DNA of 64,000 nt from Labilibaculum sp. K2S (GCF_030372765.1 NZ_JAUCMW010000012.1:1-64000); one strand, 5' to 3'; positions 49,472 to 58,737 are shown, counted from the first letter of the stretch. The notes: generated from the sequence alone by a model not told the origin. Program-made: numbers and translations.

Positions 49472-50284
49472 TTACCGACAATTTCTCTTTCTGCTTCGTT
49501 CGTGAAATTTAAGATGAGCCAAACCATTCAACATTCCTTCATCGCTGTAATAATTCCAATAGGTATCAAAACCATGTTCAACGCCATGCAATATTTCAAA
49601 AGAGTGATCTATCTCATTTTCTTTTAAGAACTGATGCATTTCAAAACTAGCTCTGCGATTCTTCGTCAGAACAAAACTATCTTCGGTACCAATTTCAAGT
49701 CTAAGCGGTGTTGATTCACCTTTTAAAATCTCTAAATTGTTTTGTCCAAGCAAGAAGTTATTCTCCAGGGTATAATCACTTACATAGCCCATTCCGATAA
49801 TCGACGAAAACAAACCCGGATATTTCAAATAGTAATGAATCGCTCCGGCGGCTCCCCGCGAATGCCCTTCAATTGAAATCTGCTTTCCATGACCTCCTGC
49901 ATTAAAGGAATCCTGACAAAACCGAATAAATTCACCTCCCTGCTCCTTTATCAAAAGACGTTCATTTTCCTCTGTAAACCACTGAACGTTGTCACGATCA
50001 TTATCTCCGCGAATTCCCGCAATTACTACCGGATCAAGATTCCCGTTGTTAATCCAATCATTCAATTGTTTCGCCCGAACGTATTTATTAAATGTACTTT
50101 CGTCGCCACCTTGCCCATGGAAAAACAAAACCAATGGATAGGTTTCATTCGGAGTCCAATTAGGAGGTAAATATACAAAATACGGTACACAGGATCTTTC
50201 TTCTGTCTCAAATATCGATGTGTTTATTTTTCCTTTACAATCCTTAAAATCTGTAAGTTCAATTATATTCTCAAATACCCGCAT
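49472..50284 (-). CDS. alpha/beta-hydrolase, esterase-like
   Basis: A 270-residue protein with an alpha/beta-hydrolase fold. The oxyanion site is F-F-H-G-Q-G-G, the nucleophile elbow is G-H-S-R-G-A-A-G, the acid is likely in I-G-T-E-D-S-F and the His in G-V-E-H-G-F-D-T. It resembles the PHB-depolymerase/feruloyl-esterase-type (poly-specific) branch. There is no signal peptide, so it is cytoplasmic unless an upstream start is missed. The C-terminus is very basic (R-S-R-K-R-N-C-R). It leads a minus-strand pair with the MORN protein. Confidence 0.75.
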   Translation of the reverse strand: MRVFENIIELTDFKDCKGKINTSIFETEERSCVPYFVYLPPNWTPNETYPLVLFFHGQGGDESTFNKYVRAKQLNDWINNGNLDPVVIAGIRGDNDRDNVQWFTEENERLLIKEQGGEFIRFCQDSFNAGGHGKQISIEGHSRGAAGAIHYYLKYPGLFSSIIGMGYVSDYTLENNFLLGQNNLEILKGESTPLRLEIGTEDSFVLTKNRRASFEMHQFLKENEIDHSFEILHGVEHGFDTYWNYYSDEGMLNGLAHLKFHERSRKRNCR

Positions 50285-50632
50285 TTCTTTCTTATTTTTA
50301 ATCGGAGCTTTTCCCGAAACAGTTTAAATTTAAAAATATCCTTCAAATTGCTGACAATGCAGTAAGGTTCTTTTATCCAAACTAAACCTGGCAACTTCTA
50401 CAAAACTAAAAATTATCATTCAAATAAAAACTTTATGAGCCTTTATCCTTTACCTTCAATGGGATTTATCTGAAAGACTGAATGGTTAAAGAATCTATCA
50501 GTAATGATATTAATTCTCTCGATGCAGGTATAAAGATTATTGATTAATATAATTTGTGCCTTAGTCAAATCAATTCTACATTTGTAATCATTACAAAAAG
50601 CAAGATTAATAATCATTAAAACACAAAATAAA
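50285..50632. other. divergent intergenic region, 348 bp
   Basis: It separates the esterase gene from the peroxiredoxin gene. Apart from the strong promoter at 50553-50584 it is plain AT-rich sequence. Confidence 0.6.
50553..50584 (+). promoter_or_regulatory. Bacteroidota-type promoter of the peroxiredoxin-SOR operon
   Basis: -33 TTTG at 50553-50556 and -7 TACATTTG (perfect TAnnTTTG) at 50577-50584, with 20 bp between. Both match the consensus and spacing of Bacteroidota housekeeping promoters. It lies 48 bp before ATG 50633. Confidence 0.7.
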
Positions 50633-51265
50633 ATGCAAACTTTAATTGGAAAAAAAGCACCATCATTTTCTGCAGGTGCTGTTGTTAACGGAAATCAGAT
50701 TGTTGAAAATTTTTCATTGGATCAATTTATTGGTAAACAGGAAGTAGTATTCTTTTTCTATCCTCTTGATTTTACTTTTGTTTGTCCAACTGAACTGCTC
50801 GCTTTTCAGGAAAAACTAGCTGAATTCGAAGCAAGAAACGTAGCTGTTGTTGGTTGTTCTGTAGATTCAGAATACTCTCACTTTGCGTGGTTGAATACTG
50901 AGAAAAACAAAGGTGGTATAAAAGGTGTTACTTATCCTTTGGTGTCAGATTTATCAAAAACAATTTCTGAAAACTATGGCGTATTAGCATCAGAGTACGA
51001 TTACAATGAAGAGGGAAACGCAGTATCTACAGGAGCACCTGTTGCCTACCGCGGATTATTCCTTATCGATAAAAAAGGAACTGTTCGTCACTCGGTAATT
51101 AACGATTTGCCATTGGGAAGAAGTGTTGATGAAGCAATTCGTATGGTTGATGCATTGCAGCATTTCGAAGAAAATGGCGAAGTTTGTCCTGCAAACTGGA
51201 ACAAAGGAAAAGAAGCTATGCAAGCTACTGCTGATGGTGTTGCAGAATACCTAAGCAAAAACTAA
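50633..51265 (+). CDS. ahpC: 2-Cys peroxiredoxin (AhpC/Prx1 type)
   Basis: A 210-residue peroxiredoxin. The peroxidatic Cys51 is in D-F-T-F-V-C-P-T-E, and the resolving Cys is near residue 186 in G-E-V-C-P-A-N-W. It has the typical length and ends with a Prx1-like helix. It reduces hydrogen and alkyl peroxides using thioredoxin or AhpF-like partners, none of which is next to it. The superoxide-reductase gene follows 62 bp downstream, so the pair can convert superoxide to peroxide and then to water. A clear promoter lies upstream. Confidence 0.92.
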   Translation: MQTLIGKKAPSFSAGAVVNGNQIVENFSLDQFIGKQEVVFFFYPLDFTFVCPTELLAFQEKLAEFEARNVAVVGCSVDSEYSHFAWLNTEKNKGGIKGVTYPLVSDLSKTISENYGVLASEYDYNEEGNAVSTGAPVAYRGLFLIDKKGTVRHSVINDLPLGRSVDEAIRMVDALQHFEENGEVCPANWNKGKEAMQATADGVAEYLSKN

Positions 51266-51327
51266 TAAAAAGCAAAATAATCCTCTCATCCCGAATTTTA
51301 CAGGGAATAAAATCAAAAAAACAAAAC

Positions 51328-51708
51328 ATGAAAATTAACAGGTACCAAGACATTAACACCATTGATGGTGAAGCTAAGAAAGATTATATCGACAGACATT
51401 CTGCATTTATTCACTGCGATGACTCAGCTAAAAAAGGTGAGAAATTTAAAGTGAAAGTGAAAATTGGTGATGCTTATGCTCATCCGGATGATTTCGATCA
51501 CTATGTTGCTTGGGTTCAGCTTTGGGATGGTGAAAAAATGTTAACACAAGCTACTTTCTCAACAGGAATTTTAGGTGGTGAAGCCAATCAGGCTGAAGTT
51601 GATTTTTACATAGTACCATCCCGTAAAATGAAACTAACCGCTACAGCTTTCTGTACAAAGCATGGCTTATGGCACTCAGATGAAAAATTAGTAGAAGTTG
51701 CAGAATAA
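51328..51708 (+). CDS. superoxide reductase (neelaredoxin/desulfoferrodoxin type)
   Basis: A 126-residue one-iron superoxide reductase. All five Fe ligands are visible: His24 in D-R-H-S, His52 in A-H-P-D, His58 in F-D-H-Y, Cys109 and His112 in C-T-K-H-G-L-W. There is no N-terminal desulforedoxin domain, so it is the neelaredoxin (class II) type. In well-studied enzymes the residues before the first His are Glu-Lys (E-K-H-x-P); here they are Asp-Arg, so the catalytic Lys is replaced by Arg. It is the second gene after the peroxiredoxin and ends with a strong terminator, consistent with an oxidative stress operon of an anaerobe or microaerophile. Confidence 0.88.
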   Translation: MKINRYQDINTIDGEAKKDYIDRHSAFIHCDDSAKKGEKFKVKVKIGDAYAHPDDFDHYVAWVQLWDGEKMLTQATFSTGILGGEANQAEVDFYIVPSRKMKLTATAFCTKHGLWHSDEKLVEVAE

Positions 51709-52072
51709 CTACTGATTCAAAATAGTAAAACAGGGAAATCAATTATGATTTCCCTATTTTTTTTAATACCACCTCTACCCTAATTAAACCATTTAATTCC
51801 GGGATCTCTTGCCCTTATTTTTTTTTAAAGATTTGATTTTAGTTGCATCAAACTGCGTTGCAATTCGCTTACTATCTAATATTCAGCCCTTCTACGCAAA
51901 CGTTTGTTGTGTTTTTTCATCAATTATATCATTAAATAAAACCTGCAAACTTTTATTTAATCATAAATTATAACATTCTTCTTTCATAAACAGAGAAGAA
52001 ACATGTTATGACTATAAACGATTATTTAAATTAAAATCAAACATTTAATTAACTACTAAATTTTTATTACTT
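51709..52072. other. intergenic region, 364 bp
   Basis: It holds the terminator of the oxidative stress operon, then AT-rich sequence up to the alpha-amylase gene. No other signal is certain. Confidence 0.55.
51732..51764 (+). terminator. intrinsic terminator of the peroxiredoxin-SOR operon
   Basis: A 10-bp stem AGGGAAATCA/TGATTTCCCT with loop ATTA, followed by ATTTTTTTT. Confidence 0.88.
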
Positions 52073-53452
52073 ATGAAAAGGAGAGACCTATTTTACCTAA
52101 GTTTAACTTTCATACTTAGTTTGGGATTACTGTTTTCCTCTTGTTCCAAAAATGAAATGACTGAACTTCAGCCAGAAGTTAAAACCACTAAAACGACAAG
52201 TTTAACCACCAAAACCACTAATAATGCCAGTGTACTAATGCAAGCCTTTTATTGGGATGTACCTGCAGGGGGCAATTGGTGGAACACTCTTGATTCTAAG
52301 GTTTCCGATTGGAGTAGTGCCGGCTTTAATGCCATTTGGTTACCACCTGCTTCCAAAGCTCAAAATGGAACTTATTCTATGGGTTACGATCCTTTCGATT
52401 ATTATGATTTTGGAGAATACAACCAAATGGGATCAATCGAAACTCGTTTTGGATCAACAGCAGAATTACAAAATCTGATCAGTTCTGCACATTACGAAGG
52501 ATTGCTTGTGTATGCTGATATCGTTATCAATCACAATAGCGGAGGAGCATCAGAGCAAAATCCATACACAGGAACAGATACTTGGACAGATTTTAATCCA
52601 TTATCTGGTTTGTTCTATCGAAATTACAATGATTTTCATCCTAATGATATTGAAACAAATGATTTAGGTGCTTTTGGCGGATATCCTGACTTATGTCACA
52701 GCAAGACTTATGTGCAGGATTGGTTGTGGAATAACTCCAACTCTGTGGCCAAATACTACAAAAATGTAATGGGCTTTGATGGTTGGCGTTTTGATTATGT
52801 GAAAGGATTTGAACCATGGGTTGTAAGAGAATGGAATGCTTCTGTAGGAGGATTCTCGGTTGGGGAATTATGGGACAGCAATGTAGACTATCTTAATTGG
52901 TGGGCCAATGAAGCCAATTCTTCCGTATTCGATTTTGCCTGTTACTATGCAATGAACGATGCTTTTGATGGAAATGACCTAACCAAATTGAACAATAACA
53001 TGATGTGGAAGCAAAATGCAACCAGAGCAGTTACATTCGTAACCAATCACGATACAGATGAAATTTGGAACAAAATGCTAGCATATTCATATATTCTAAC
53101 TCACGAAGGATACCCATGTGTCTTCTATCGTGATTATGAAGAATGGCTGGACAAGGATAAAATGAATAATTTAATATGGATTCACAATAATCTAGCTAGT
53201 GGCAGCACATCAATATTATATGATGATAATGATGAATATGTTGCACGCAGAAACGGATGGAATGGTCCAGGATTAGTTGTTTATATCAACAATTCAGATA
53301 GTTGGCAGGAAAGATGGGTTGAAACCAACTGGTCAAGCACAACAATTAAAGATTACACAGGAAATTCAACTTGGGAACCAGTAACTCAGAGTGGCAAGTG
53401 GGTTAAAATTCAGGCTCCACCTCACGGATATACCGTTTGGTCTTCGAAATAA
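52073..53452 (+). CDS. secreted GH13 alpha-amylase (lipoprotein)
   Basis: A 459-residue lipoprotein with lipobox L-F-S-S-C near residue 25 and a Thr/Lys-rich tether (residues 35-50). The GH13 regions are intact: I (Y-A-D-I-V-I-N-H), II with nucleophile Asp241 in G-W-R-F-D-Y-V, III with acid/base Glu265 in V-G-E-L-W-D, and IV with Asp327 in T-N-H-D-T-D-E. Length and the compact C-terminal beta domain fit single-domain bacterial/plant-like alpha-amylases. It would cut alpha-1,4-glucan at the cell surface. No SusC/D pair or regulator is near, so it is a free-standing starch enzyme. A hairpin terminator follows at 53463-53494. Confidence 0.92.
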   Translation: MKRRDLFYLSLTFILSLGLLFSSCSKNEMTELQPEVKTTKTTSLTTKTTNNASVLMQAFYWDVPAGGNWWNTLDSKVSDWSSAGFNAIWLPPASKAQNGTYSMGYDPFDYYDFGEYNQMGSIETRFGSTAELQNLISSAHYEGLLVYADIVINHNSGGASEQNPYTGTDTWTDFNPLSGLFYRNYNDFHPNDIETNDLGAFGGYPDLCHSKTYVQDWLWNNSNSVAKYYKNVMGFDGWRFDYVKGFEPWVVREWNASVGGFSVGELWDSNVDYLNWWANEANSSVFDFACYYAMNDAFDGNDLTKLNNNMMWKQNATRAVTFVTNHDTDEIWNKMLAYSYILTHEGYPCVFYRDYEEWLDKDKMNNLIWIHNNLASGSTSILYDDNDEYVARRNGWNGPGLVVYINNSDSWQERWVETNWSSTTIKDYTGNSTWEPVTQSGKWVKIQAPPHGYTVWSSK

Positions 53453-53462
53453 ATTACTATTT

Positions 53463-53494
53463 AAGCCATGATTTTTTAACAGAAGTCATGGCTT
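53463..53494 (+). terminator. hairpin after the alpha-amylase gene
   Basis: A 9-bp perfect stem AAGCCATGA/TCATGGCTT with a 14-nt loop containing TTTTTT. There is no T-run after the stem, so a weak terminator. Confidence 0.45.
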
Positions 53495-53522
53495 CCACTT
53501 GATATCTAAAAACTGCACAGCT

Positions 53523-54584
53523 ATGCTAATTCGACTATTATCAACTCTTTTTTTTATCCATCTTACAGCATCATGTTCCAATCAAGATAAATTAATATTA
53601 CCCGGCAAACTGGAAAAACAATATCCTCTTAAATTTGAAACCCCAAGTATAATAAACTCAAACGGAATTTTTGTTAATGCCGGCCTATGTGCTAATGCAA
53701 GCGGAGATACTTTATTATTCTACGGACAAATTCGAAATAATAGAAAATCGTCAATTATAATTTCCCCCTACTTACTTCAAATTCAAACACTGGAGAATCA
53801 CCGAAGCAATCCTATTTCGGTTAGAACCAAAACTGTACTACTTCCCGATAGCTCACAATCATTCTTCTATAAATTTACACCCATAAATAATAAATATTTA
53901 TTCTCACGAACAGAAAAAAGAGGCGATTTAGATAGTTGTTATTTTGTTGATTTTAATTTCATTAGAGATACAAATGGTCATTCAATAACAAATCAGGTTA
54001 TCAAATTCAATGCAAACAAAAAATTATTTTCGAATTATCTCAATCATTTTGCCAATGAACATTCAATTACACTATACGAACTAACAAAAGAAAATTCGCA
54101 CATTGAAACAATCCAACTCAATTATCTTAAAAAATTACACGAAAATTCGTTAGCAAAGCAACCCGTTAATAAAGATAAATTACAATCAAGTCTTCAATTT
54201 TCTGAAACAGAAATTGTGATGAATGGAATTGTACTAACAACCAAATTTTACCATGATAACGACAGCCTTTTCTTGAATCTAAAATTAATTAATCACAGCA
54301 GTGAATATTTAAATTTTTCACCCGATTCAATACAAATTATCAGCGTTGATCCTGAGAGCGAAAAAGAAATAAGGCATCAGGTGGTAAGTTCTGTTACAAA
54401 ATCCGAAGGACATAAATCTATCCTTAAAAAAGGTGACAGAATGCAAACACAACTTAACTTTGGATACTTTAAACATCCTCCCTTGGAAATAAAAGTAGAT
54501 TTTACCGCACTAAAAATTCATCCTCAAGAAATAAAAGTGTTTTCATTTAATCCAACATTTAAAATGATCAAAAAGGTATCTTAA
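53523..54584 (+). CDS. hypothetical lipoprotein (353 aa)
   Basis: The start is ATG 53523, as the longer frame begins with a TTG. Lipobox L-T-A-S-C near residue 18 with a short hydrophobic leader. The mature protein is beta-rich with two similar halves: residues about 50-130 and 225-340 both contain 'N-G-I-x-V/L-x-x-x-x' and 'D-S-L-x-L-x-x-x-I-x-N' stretches. I recognise no family. It follows the alpha-amylase gene after 70 bp and shares its strand, but the hairpin between suggests separate expression. The protein is probably periplasmic or on the outer surface. Confidence 0.65.
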   Translation: MLIRLLSTLFFIHLTASCSNQDKLILPGKLEKQYPLKFETPSIINSNGIFVNAGLCANASGDTLLFYGQIRNNRKSSIIISPYLLQIQTLENHRSNPISVRTKTVLLPDSSQSFFYKFTPINNKYLFSRTEKRGDLDSCYFVDFNFIRDTNGHSITNQVIKFNANKKLFSNYLNHFANEHSITLYELTKENSHIETIQLNYLKKLHENSLAKQPVNKDKLQSSLQFSETEIVMNGIVLTTKFYHDNDSLFLNLKLINHSSEYLNFSPDSIQIISVDPESEKEIRHQVVSSVTKSEGHKSILKKGDRMQTQLNFGYFKHPPLEIKVDFTALKIHPQEIKVFSFNPTFKMIKKVS

Positions 54585-54624
54585 TACAAATTAAGAGTCC
54601 ATTTCTGAATTGGAATACATAAAA

Positions 54625-54652
54625 AGGGTGCCCAATTTTTTTTGAACACCCT
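54625..54652. terminator. hairpin between convergent genes
   Basis: AGGGTG (54625-54630) and CACCCT (54647-54652) with a T-rich loop. It lies 26 bp from the S9 peptidase stop and 41 bp from the lipoprotein stop. Weak but well placed. Confidence 0.45.
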
Positions 54653-54677
54653 CATTTATTTTTATTCGCTGTTCCGC

Positions 54678-56600
54678 TTATTCAGCCACCTTAACTTCTT
54701 CTTTCTTTAAATATTTATCCAAGAAAACAACAACCTGACCATACCCTTTAATTTCATTTTCCTTTTTACGGAAACCATGTCCTTCATCATCAAACACGAT
54801 GTATTCTACCGGCACGCCATTCTTTTTAACAGCTTCAACAATCTCATCCGATTCTGCCTGCAAAACACGAACATCATTTGCTCCCTGCAGCACCATTAAT
54901 GGTTTGGTTACTTTATCAGCAAAAAACAAGGGAGATTTATTGTATAAAGCAACCGAATCAATGGTTGTAGGGTCGCCAATTTCGGCATACAAAGCATTAC
55001 GGAATGATTCCCAGTACGGAGGAATTGATTTTAAAGTGCGCAACCAATTGGTCACTCCAAAAATATTAACTCCAACCTCAAATTCTTCAGGAGCAAAAGT
55101 CAAAGCAGCCATAGTCATGTAACCACCATACGAACCACCAATAATTCCAATTTTTGTTTCATCAACAACACCTGTCGAGGTCAAAAATTTCTTTCCCCAG
55201 ATACAATCCTTCAAATCCTCGTCACCATGCTTTTTGTCATCCATCGCGTAAAACTTCTTACCATAACCACTGCTGCCACGATTATTCACCGCCAAAACAG
55301 CATAACCATGATTCACCATAAACTGAATTAAAGAGAAATAACCTACTCTCGATTGTCCTCCAGGGCCACCATGCACCCAAACAACAGCAGGCACTTTGCG
55401 ATCTATCGCTGCAATTTTAGGTTGGTAGTAAATGGCAGGAATCTGCACCCCATCAAACGATTCGTAACGAACCACCTTAGCTTCCACTAAATTTGCAGGA
55501 TCAATTTCCGGATTTAAAGTTTCAGTCAATTTCTTCGCTTCAGCATCTCCCATTTCAAAAACATAAATGTTATTTGGAGAAACCGAAGTACCAACAACCA
55601 AACGGACACGACTTTCATCCTTTGTCAAACCAACCGATTTTATATCGCCACCTTTTATCTCAGGCAACTTAACCTCCTCATTCGTTGCCAAATCAATCAT
55701 CTTAACGTTTGTCTTTCCATCTTCGTTAATACCAATAATCCGGTACTTTTCGTTGTATGAATCGTAGGCATACCAAACATCCCAATCGGCCTTAAAAACC
55801 ATTTCCTTTTCTCCCGATTCAATATCGTATTTATTCAGATAAACAAAATCGGAATCCTCATTACTCAAATAATACAAATACTTGTGATCCAAACTAAAAA
55901 ACTGAGGATTGTAAGTTGCATCGCCGGTGTGCTCCGAAATGTGCATTTTTTTGCCCGATTTTCTATCGTACAAATACATTTCGTTGTTGTTTGTAGTAAT
56001 GCTTTGTGTTAAGGCTAAATATCTATTGTCCTTACTTTTAGCAGCAACATCCAATCCGTCGTTATTTTCATACAATAACTTCGCAGTAAAATCACCTTTT
56101 TCAATGGATTCCAGACTAATCTGATACAAATCCATAAACTTTGGGTTTCGCTTATTGCTTTGATAATAGAAGGATTTCTCATCGCGGTCCCAGCCCCAAA
56201 ATCCAGCTCTTGCACCTTCAAAAGGGGTTAGATCGGTAATCGTACCATCCACATCTCTCATGTAAATATGATTGTTCTCATTTCCTCCCTGATCATACGA
56301 CAAAAGCACCTTATCGCTGTTTGGGAAATAAGCCAATCCGAAAAAAGATTCCTTTTCCGAATTGGTTAATTGTTTGGCAGGAGAACCATCAACGGGAATC
56401 TCAAACAGGTTGTAAATACCTGTTTCATTACTACTCACCAACAATTTACTGCCATCGCTCGAGAACGATCCGCCACTCACATTGGTGTTTTTATAAAACT
56501 GTTCAATACTGTAGGAAGGAATCTCAACAACTTTTTTTTTCGGCTGACAAGCGGCCAACACGAATAAAAGGGCAAATAAAATCAAATAATTACGTTTCAT
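54678..56600 (-). CDS. S9 family prolyl-oligopeptidase-type peptidase (lipoprotein)
   Basis: A 640-residue lipoprotein with lipobox L-A-A-C near residue 18. Residues 35-370 form a beta-propeller (N-Y-S-D-G-S-K-L-L-V-S-S, T-L/D-L-T-P-F). Residues 390-635 are an alpha/beta-hydrolase domain with V-W-V-H-G-G-P-G-G, nucleophile in G-G-S-Y-G-G-Y, acid in N-D-V-R-V, and His in E-G-H-G-F. This is the DPP4/acylaminoacyl-peptidase-like arrangement. It cuts small peptides, often after proline, in the envelope. It is a single gene, convergent with the lipoprotein gene. Confidence 0.9.
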   Translation of the reverse strand: MKRNYLILFALLFVLAACQPKKKVVEIPSYSIEQFYKNTNVSGGSFSSDGSKLLVSSNETGIYNLFEIPVDGSPAKQLTNSEKESFFGLAYFPNSDKVLLSYDQGGNENNHIYMRDVDGTITDLTPFEGARAGFWGWDRDEKSFYYQSNKRNPKFMDLYQISLESIEKGDFTAKLLYENNDGLDVAAKSKDNRYLALTQSITTNNNEMYLYDRKSGKKMHISEHTGDATYNPQFFSLDHKYLYYLSNEDSDFVYLNKYDIESGEKEMVFKADWDVWYAYDSYNEKYRIIGINEDGKTNVKMIDLATNEEVKLPEIKGGDIKSVGLTKDESRVRLVVGTSVSPNNIYVFEMGDAEAKKLTETLNPEIDPANLVEAKVVRYESFDGVQIPAIYYQPKIAAIDRKVPAVVWVHGGPGGQSRVGYFSLIQFMVNHGYAVLAVNNRGSSGYGKKFYAMDDKKHGDEDLKDCIWGKKFLTSTGVVDETKIGIIGGSYGGYMTMAALTFAPEEFEVGVNIFGVTNWLRTLKSIPPYWESFRNALYAEIGDPTTIDSVALYNKSPLFFADKVTKPLMVLQGANDVRVLQAESDEIVEAVKKNGVPVEYIVFDDEGHGFRKKENEIKGYGQVVVFLDKYLKKEEVKVAE

Positions 56601-56731
56601 AATTGTGATTTAATAAGGTTAGAAAATCTATTGAAGTACTTAAGGAAGTGGTGTCTATGTAAAAATAAGATAAAGAGACCGGGTTACAAAATATTATTTC
56701 ACAGCCTGTTACTATCTTTAAAAACGAGTAT

Positions 56732-56850
56732 TTGGGCGTTCCCCAGCTTACACACCCGCCATCCCTTGGGTCAGGCTTTCCGCTTCAACTCCTCACCTCC
56801 CTTTCACTCCGCGACGGGAAGGTTTCGGGGTTTCCGCTGCAATCCTTAAC
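56732..56850. repeat. GC-rich dispersed repeat fragment
   Basis: It starts GGGCGTTCCCCAGCTTACAC and contains GGGTCAGGCTTTCCGCTTCA, CTCCGCGACGGGAAGG and GGGGTTTCCGCTGCAATCC. GC is far above its surroundings. I recall similar GGGCGTT...CGGGCT-TTCCGCT elements in many Bacteroidota intergenic regions; it does not code. Confidence 0.55.
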
Positions 56851-56918
56851 GCAACAATTCAAATCACACTAGGACCTTACTCAATACAAAAAAGTAAGTA
56901 TAGTTTTCCAAATTCCTC

Positions 56919-56926
56919 TATCTTTG
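56919..56926 (+). promoter_or_regulatory. -7 element TATCTTTG of the phosphofructokinase gene
   Basis: A perfect TAnnTTTG followed by CC, 34 bp before ATG 56960. The -33 region is GTTTTCC rather than TTTG. Confidence 0.6.
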
Positions 56927-56959
56927 CCGGATCTTTAAAATAAAATACCCATTTATCCA

Positions 56960-58180
56960 ATGAAAGAATCTGTTGTAATTCTGTGTGGTGGTGGTCCGGC
57001 TCCGGGCATAAACACCGTGATTAGTAGTGTAGGAAAAGTATTTTTGAAAAACGGTTACCGGGTAATTGGTTTACACGAAGGCTACAAAGGTCTTTTCTCT
57101 AAGGATCGTAAAATGGTTGATCTCGACTTCGAGACTCTTGATGGAATCTTTACAAGAGGCGGTTCTCATCTAAAAATGAGTCGTTTCAAACCTAAAAATT
57201 CCGATTTCTCAACCGATTTTTTCGTTGAAAACAATGTAAAACTATTGGTTACCGTTGGAGGCGATGATACAGCTTCTACGGCAAACCGAATTTCAAAATA
57301 TCTGGAAGAGAATAAGGTAAACATCTCTAATATTCACGTACCAAAAACAATCGACAACGATCTTCCTTTGCCTGAAGGATCTCCAACATTCGGATTTCAC
57401 TCAGCTAAAGACGAAGGAGTTAAGATTGCAACCACTGTGTACGAAGATGCCAAAACATCTCAGAACTGGTTCGTGCTGGCCGCTATGGGACGAGAAGCAG
57501 GTCATTTGGCTTTCGGAATTGGTACTGCCTGTCATTTTCCAATGATTATTATTCCCGAAATGTTCAATAAAACCAGCATTTCTGCCGAAAAAATTGCTCA
57601 ATTGGTCATCTCCTCTATCATAAAGAGAAGAATAATGGGCTTAAACTACGGAGCGGCTATTATCAGTGAAGGAGTTTTCCATTTTATGAGCGATGAAGAA
57701 ATCAAAAGCACAGGCGTTAATTTCACCTACGATGCTCACGGACATCCGGAATTGTTCAACGTAAGCAAAGCGCATGTTTTCAACATGGTAATTCAGCGTA
57801 AAATGAAAACCTACAATCTGAACATCGGAACCCGTCCGGTTGAACTGGGATTTGAGATCCGTTGCTGCAGACCAATCGGTTTTGATCTTAGTCTTTGCAC
57901 CTTATTGGGCAATGGGGTTTACACTTTGTTCAAGCAAGGTCATTCGAAATGTATGGTGACTGTTGATCCTGTAGGCGATGCGTCTCCTCTGTTTCTAAAA
58001 GATGTAGAAGACGAAAACGGAAAGGTGAAACCACGATTGGTTGATGTGAACAGTCAGCGCGTGCAATCTGTTTTGAACTACAGCCTGCATTACCTTACTG
58101 CTGAAGATGTTGAAGCAGCAAAAGCATATCTTCCTGATGCAGAAAACTATATTTTCACTAAAATTTTGAATTGGGAGTAA
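56960..58180 (+). CDS. pfp: pyrophosphate-dependent phosphofructokinase
   Basis: A 406-residue phosphofructokinase. The phosphoryl-donor site reads G-G-D-D (near residues 100-103) and the active site reads P-K-T-I-D-N-D. ATP-dependent enzymes have G-G-D-G and P-G-T-I-D-N-D; the Asp and the Lys are the accepted marks of PPi-dependent enzymes. Substrate residues such as M-G-R-E-A-G-H are also present. It catalyses fructose-6-phosphate phosphorylation with PPi and is reversible, so it serves glycolysis and gluconeogenesis. It is a single gene with its own promoter (TATCTTTG). Confidence 0.9.
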   Translation: MKESVVILCGGGPAPGINTVISSVGKVFLKNGYRVIGLHEGYKGLFSKDRKMVDLDFETLDGIFTRGGSHLKMSRFKPKNSDFSTDFFVENNVKLLVTVGGDDTASTANRISKYLEENKVNISNIHVPKTIDNDLPLPEGSPTFGFHSAKDEGVKIATTVYEDAKTSQNWFVLAAMGREAGHLAFGIGTACHFPMIIIPEMFNKTSISAEKIAQLVISSIIKRRIMGLNYGAAIISEGVFHFMSDEEIKSTGVNFTYDAHGHPELFNVSKAHVFNMVIQRKMKTYNLNIGTRPVELGFEIRCCRPIGFDLSLCTLLGNGVYTLFKQGHSKCMVTVDPVGDASPLFLKDVEDENGKVKPRLVDVNSQRVQSVLNYSLHYLTAEDVEAAKAYLPDAENYIFTKILNWE

Positions 58181-58371
58181 ACCTTAAGGTTAAAGGAGAA
58201 AGGTACAAGAAAGAAGTTCCAAGTGTAAAGGAACAAGGCACAAGCCCCAGTCTTCCCAATGATGCGAGGGATCTCAGCACTAAAGCAAAAAGTTTAAAGA
58301 TAAAAGAACACAATTGAGTCAAAGAGCTCGAACAATATTTGCCCGGGGTAATTTAGCAATAGCTGACTTAT

Positions 58372-58537
58372 TATACCAATTTAATTTCAAAATGGACTTT
58401 AATTAAAATGAATTAATTTTTAGCTGTATCGAGGCAAAAAAGTAAAGCATAGCCATGTTACGATGCATCTTTTTTAACGAAGATATAGCTGAAAAGAAAC
58501 ATTTTATAAGGCATGTTTTGATGTTAATTTGGTATTA
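58372..58537. mobile_element. MITE-like element
   Basis: About 165 bp bounded by imperfect terminal inverted repeats: TATACCAATTTAATTTCAAA at the left and, on the other strand, TAATACCAAATTAACATCAA at the right. The inside is also a long imperfect palindrome (TTTAGCTGTATC...GATATAGCTGAAA; GCAAAAAAG...CTTTTTTAAC). There is no transposase gene. A similar short sequence, CCGGGGTAAT/CCGGGGTTAT, lies outside both ends but is not adjacent on the left, so no clean target duplication can be claimed. Confidence 0.6.
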
Positions 58538-58737
58538 CTCCGGGGTTATTGTATCCTCTAAATTATAAAAGCTTTAACTACAAAGGGAAGCTAAGGAAAT
58601 CGAAAAAATCACCTCACTCTATCTCTCTCCTCAAAGAGATTTGCAACTTTTTCATGTAATCAAAGAATACAGAGCTAAAATGACTTATTTTGTTGTAAAC
58701 AATTAGTAATTCTTAATTAATAATTCTCCAATTTTCC

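Larger units (their letters stand above)
56601..56959. other. divergent intergenic region, 359 bp
   Basis: It separates the S9 peptidase and phosphofructokinase genes. It contains a GC-rich dispersed repeat (56732-56850) and a TATCTTTG promoter element (56919-56926). No gene is seen. Confidence 0.6.

Noticed and set aside
44433..53452. Polysaccharide utilisation locus
   Set aside because: A GH-like enzyme and an alpha-amylase are 6 kb apart with unrelated genes between, and no SusC/SusD or regulator is seen.
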